From assembly GCA_000697455.1 (NCBI GenBank), contig JNET01034277.1, forward strand, positions 1 through 10,945: a DNA stretch of 10,945 nucleotides, written 5' to 3'. The notes below the pieces were generated by a model that was not told where the DNA came from, did no database searches, and saw nothing but the letters and a program-made list of their open reading frames with translations. Both the position numbers and the translations under genes were made by a program. This document shows, one piece after another, positions 8,281 through 10,945 of the stretch. Position 1 is the stretch's first letter; every line of letters starts with the position of its first letter. The DNA is from Basidiobolus heterosporus B8920 (Eukaryota; Basidiobolomycota; Basidiobolomycetes; Basidiobolales; Basidiobolaceae).

Positions 8281-9279
8281 ATGCTTTTTAATTCAAATAC
8301 CAAATTATCTGCTTTGGGCTGTTTAATGCTAGCCACGATGATGTTGAATCACGTAGAAGCTAGTCCTATTGTCCAACCCCAAGATGGTGCTATGGTGAAC
8401 TTGAATCACAAATCCCATTCTACTAGTGAAGATTGTACAACTTCATCTACTTACAGTTCTGAAGATTGTGAAACTCTTACTACTGAGGATTGTGAAACTT
8501 CTACCACTGAGGATTGCGAGACTCCCACGACCGAAGATTGCGAAACTTCTATTGCCGAGGATTGCGAGACGCCTACAACTGAGGATTGTGAAACCCCTAC
8601 CACTGAAGACTGCGAAACTATAACTACTGAAGACTGCGAAACTCCTACCACCGAAGACTGCGAAACTACAACTACTGATGATTACGAGACTCCTACTACT
8701 GATGATTGCGAGACTCCTACTACTGAAGATTGCGAAACTCCTACCACCGAAGACTGCGAGACTCCTACTATTGAAGATTGTGAAACCTCTACCGCCGAGG
8801 ACTGCGAGACGCCAACAACTGAGGATTGTGAAACCCCTACCACTGAAGACTGTGAAACTCTCGCGTCTGAGGAATGCGAGCATGAAGAACCCACAGATTG
8901 TGATGATGACAATGGAGAACATAAACGTCCTTCTAGTAACAGCAATGAAGAGTCGGATGGAAGCTCCCCTACCGATGAGCCGGCCGAAGAAACCGCCACC
9001 AGTGAGTCATCTGATGACACTCCTTCTGATGAATCTGCTGACGATACTGCCTCTCAACAACCCACAGATAGTGTTGAGTCTGCACCCGCTTCCGAGTCAT
9101 CACTCGGCGAAAGTAGCGACACTGCCAACCCTCAAGTCACTCCAGGAGCCGAGAATGATGTTCCCAAGAAAGCAGCGCCTGTTCGTTCAAACACCAGTGG
9201 TGTCGGGAGTGTGCTTCGTAATGTCAACCCAATCCATGCCTTAGCTATTGTCGCCCCCATGGCCTATATGTTTCTCTAA
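8281..9279 (+). CDS. Secreted Cys-ladder repeat protein with GPI-anchor signal, 332 aa, single exon
   Basis: No named family recognised. Residues 1-27 form a signal peptide (hydrophobic core LGCLMLATMML, cleavage likely after Val-Glu-Ala27). Residues 59-194 are 17 copies of an eight-residue unit, consensus TTEDCETP, with looser flanking copies; one unit has Tyr for Cys (DDYET). Residues 195-302 are acidic and rich in Ser, Thr, Asp, Glu and Pro. The C-terminus has small residues SNTSGVG (303-309), a spacer and a hydrophobic tail IHALAIVAPMAYMFL (318-332), the layout of a GPI attachment signal. Thr/Ser density suggests heavy O-glycosylation. The protein is probably carried to the plasma membrane or cross-linked into the cell wall, with evenly spaced cysteines able to form disulfides. 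The start is set by the signal peptide; no intron is needed. A tandem paralogue begins at 10187. Function unknown: an adhesin, wall structural protein or metal-binding surface protein would all fit. Confidence 0.85.
   Translation: MLFNSNTKLSALGCLMLATMMLNHVEASPIVQPQDGAMVNLNHKSHSTSEDCTTSSTYSSEDCETLTTEDCETSTTEDCETPTTEDCETSIAEDCETPTTEDCETPTTEDCETITTEDCETPTTEDCETTTTDDYETPTTDDCETPTTEDCETPTTEDCETPTIEDCETSTAEDCETPTTEDCETPTTEDCETLASEECEHEEPTDCDDDNGEHKRPSSNSNEESDGSSPTDEPAEETATSESSDDTPSDESADDTASQQPTDSVESAPASESSLGESSDTANPQVTPGAENDVPKKAAPVRSNTSGVGSVLRNVNPIHALAIVAPMAYMFL
8455..8862 (+). repeat. 24-bp coding minisatellite, 17 units (TTEDCETP)
   Basis: Seventeen uninterrupted 24-bp units keep the frame. Units differ mostly at synonymous sites and at the last residue (Pro, Ser, Leu, Ile or Thr). 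Cysteine is kept in 16 of 17. A higher-order copy is visible: the sequence from about 8521 to 8620 recurs 240 bp (ten units) later at 8761-8860 with few changes. Confidence 0.93.
8944..9051 (+). repeat. 108-bp block shared with the downstream paralogue (copy 1)
   Basis: This block in the acidic Ser-rich region matches 10838-10945 at all positions but one (GAGCCGGCC here, GAGCCAGCC there). The match may continue past the window edge in the second gene. Confidence 0.9.
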
Positions 9280-9395
9280 ATATGAATGAAGCAGCTCTAT
9301 TTTATAGTTATCGTGTGTTTGTCAATACCTATACTTGATCTTACCTTTAGCTTAAATTTACCGATACCCTGAATTTATTACGTAGCTTATTTCTA

Positions 9396-9401
9396 AATAA
9401 A
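9396..9401 (+). terminator. Poly(A) signal AATAAA after the first repeat-protein gene
   Basis: AATAAA, followed by further A residues, lies 117 bases past the stop at 9279. Confidence 0.5.
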
Positions 9402-10114
9402 ACCAAACTTAGTAAATATACTCGTGAGACTGGACTTTATTTCCCGCACTGACTATACTTCATTTCCAACCCTAGTATTGGAATGCTAGAATGCCAAATG
9501 TGATTTTTATTTTTGTTATTCTTATGGTATACGCTATTCAACTACTTTGATCTATCTTCTGATCGAATTCTGGGGAAATTCTTTTCGTCACACTCTCATC
9601 ACTGTATCATAGAATAAGAAACACTTCTATGCAAATCCTTGTCTCTTATCCAGAAAAGGTTAGCACCTAAATTTCTAACTGGAGTCACCTAAATCTGGTC
9701 CACACTACAAACATGGAGATGAATGTCTAAAAGACTATTGGCTCTGTGATATCGTAGCATCACCTCATTAAAGGTATGTTCCAAAAATTAGTAGTAAGAT
9801 TACCTAAGTATTGGTTATACATGCCCAAAGCGCTAAAAATATCATTCTTGACATTTTGGGGTAGAGTGAGTTGTGCATGTACTAATTTTAACTCATAGCT
9901 ACCAATAGATCTGCATCAATCCTATAGTATTCATATATTGCAAGAAATAATACTTCAGCTGGCGTCAACATTCATATCGAAGTAACCATCTTGGAGCGAG
10001 TAACGCAGTGATACTCAGTAGGTCTTGAGTTGTGTTAAGGAGTATCGTAAAGAAATTAATTTAAACCTCATTTATCATTTCTGAGGAATGCTTTGATCCC
10101 TGTATCACAACTGA
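9402..10114. other. Intergenic region between the two paralogues
   Basis: AT-rich, with no frame resembling a protein on either strand, no tRNA and no mobile-element ends seen. A short minus-strand frame around 10061-10312 overlaps the start of the next gene and is not supported. Confidence 0.5.
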
Positions 10115-10122
10115 TATATAAA
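10115..10122 (+). promoter_or_regulatory. TATA box of the second repeat-protein gene
   Basis: TATATAAA starts 72 bases before the ATG at 10187, a spacing close to that in the first paralogue. The 5' UTR between them is rich in T and CA and otherwise unlike the first gene's leader. Confidence 0.5.
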
Positions 10123-10186
10123 CATACGTCGTTAACGTTTCTACTATCATATCAAGTTCTTTTACTTCATTATAACAACAACTACC

Positions 10187-10945
10187 ATGATTTTTCACGG
10201 AAAGGCAAAGATCGCCATCCTTGGTTACTTTATGCTTGCTACCTCTATGATAACCAGTATTGAGGCTGGTCCTATGGCTGTATATGATCATGCTGTGGCA
10301 GCTTTGGATCATAAAAGTCGTTCAATGAGTGACGACTGTACCACATCTTCTACTATCGAAGACTGCGAGACTCCCACTACTACCGGGGATCGCGAAACTT
10401 CTACTACTGAAGATTGCGAAACTTCTACTACTGAAGATTGCGAAACTTCTACTACCGAGGATTGCGAAACTTCTACTACCGAGGATTGCGAAACTTCTAC
10501 TACCGAGGATTGCGAAACTCCCACTACTACCGAAGATTGCGAGACTCCCACTACTACTGAAGATTGCGAAACTTCTACTACCGAGGATTGCGATACCCCC
10601 ACTACCACTGGAGATTGCGAGACCCTCACTACAGAAGATTGCGAAACTTTTACGACTGAGTATTGCGAAACATCCACCATCGAAAACTGCGAGACTCCTA
10701 CCTCAGAGGACTGTGAGCCAGAGGAGCCCACGAACTGTGATGATAATGATCATGATGTTGATGACTGCGATGATCACGATGATACTGACGATTGTGACGA
10801 TGCTGAAGGAAAATATGAACGCCCTTCTGGTAACGACAATGAAGAGTCGGATGGAAGCTCCCCTACCGATGAGCCAGCCGAAGAAACCGCCACCAGTGAG
10901 TCATCTGATGACACTCCTTCTGATGAATCTGCTGACGATACTGCC
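10187..10945 (+). CDS. Secreted Cys-ladder repeat protein, paralogue, 3' end beyond window (253 aa seen)
   Basis: Paralogue of the protein at 8281-9279. The signal peptide has the same plan (LGYFMLATSMI, cleavage likely after Ile-Glu-Ala27, then Gly-Pro). Residues 57-172 hold 14 units of TTEDCETS type, ten of eight residues and four of nine (extra Thr, CETPTT). One unit has Arg for Cys (GDRET) and one reads EYCET. After the array residues 184-205 are an Asp/His/Cys-rich stretch (e.g. DDCDDHDDTDDCDD) absent from the first paralogue. From residue 218 the protein follows the acidic Ser-rich region of the first almost exactly. The frame is open at the last base, so the missing part probably carries a similar acidic region and GPI signal, but that is not seen. 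The signal peptide and TATA spacing support the ATG at 10187. Role unknown; a surface or wall protein is inferred. Confidence 0.83.
   Translation, partial: MIFHGKAKIAILGYFMLATSMITSIEAGPMAVYDHAVAALDHKSRSMSDDCTTSSTIEDCETPTTTGDRETSTTEDCETSTTEDCETSTTEDCETSTTEDCETSTTEDCETPTTTEDCETPTTTEDCETSTTEDCDTPTTTGDCETLTTEDCETFTTEYCETSTIENCETPTSEDCEPEEPTNCDDNDHDVDDCDDHDDTDDCDDAEGKYERPSGNDNEESDGSSPTDEPAEETATSESSDDTPSDESADDTA
10355..10702 (+). repeat. Mixed 24/27-bp coding minisatellite, 14 units
   Basis: Ten 24-bp and four 27-bp units in frame. Units from about 10400 to 10520 are nearly or fully identical in DNA (two of one type followed by three of a second), which suggests recent expansion; outer units are more worn. 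Confidence 0.92.
10838..10945 (+). repeat. 108-bp block shared with the upstream paralogue (copy 2)
   Basis: Counterpart of 8944-9051 at an offset of 1894 bp, 107 of 108 positions the same. The block reaches the window edge, so its true right end is unknown. Confidence 0.9.

Noticed and set aside
8455-8862. CRISPR-like or satellite array
   Set aside because: The 24-bp units are directly adjacent with no spacers, are in frame and lie inside a complete gene; this is a coding minisatellite in a eukaryote.
8443-9020. Long open frames on the minus strand and in a second plus frame across the first repeat array
   Set aside because: A 24-bp unit, a multiple of three, opens several frames at once. 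The products are pure repeat (GVSQSSVV or Leu/Lys-rich), whereas the frame from 8281 alone has a signal peptide and GPI tail.
10309-10731. 140-codon minus-strand frame over the second repeat array
   Set aside because: Same repeat artefact; the plus frame has the signal peptide and matches its paralogue.

Overview
The window looks like nuclear DNA of a fungus, probably an early-diverging one. All recognisable genes are on the + strand and are cut by many short introns (48-79 nt inside coding regions). These introns have GT..AG ends and often CTAAC- or TACTAAT-like branch sites. Most genes are followed by an AATAAA signal. The fungal placement rests on gene content (a Prs1-type PRPP synthetase and GPI-anchored Thr/Ser-rich wall-type proteins) and on gene architecture. 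It is an inference.

Layout. Positions 1-104 may hold the last exon of an upstream gene. Positions 602-2380 carry an eight-exon kynureninase (454 aa, all catalytic motifs present). Positions 3031-5918 carry a fifteen-exon gene for a 667-aa protein that aligns end to end, by eye, with the Integrator complex subunit INTS10. Positions 6358-7575 carry a four-exon PRPP synthetase-like protein (344 aa) of the yeast Prs1 type, with several catalytic positions changed and a short insertion. From 8281 to the right edge lie two tandem paralogues, the second cut by the window end. They encode secreted proteins built on a Thr-Thr-Glu-Asp-Cys-Glu-Thr-Pro repeat that places one cysteine every eight residues. 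The first is complete and ends in a GPI-anchor signal.

How the genes relate. Kynureninase supplies de novo NAD synthesis and PRPP is used in the same route, but nothing shows co-regulation and the spacing is ordinary. The two repeat proteins are clearly a local gene family. They share a 108-bp block with a single difference, although their leaders and repeat arrays have diverged, which points to gene conversion.

The strongest points for a second look are the INTS10 homologue (Integrator is absent from model yeasts), the cysteine-ladder wall protein family with its internal 240-bp duplication, and the probably regulatory Prs1-type subunit. No viral, transposon, CRISPR, rRNA or tRNA feature was recognised.
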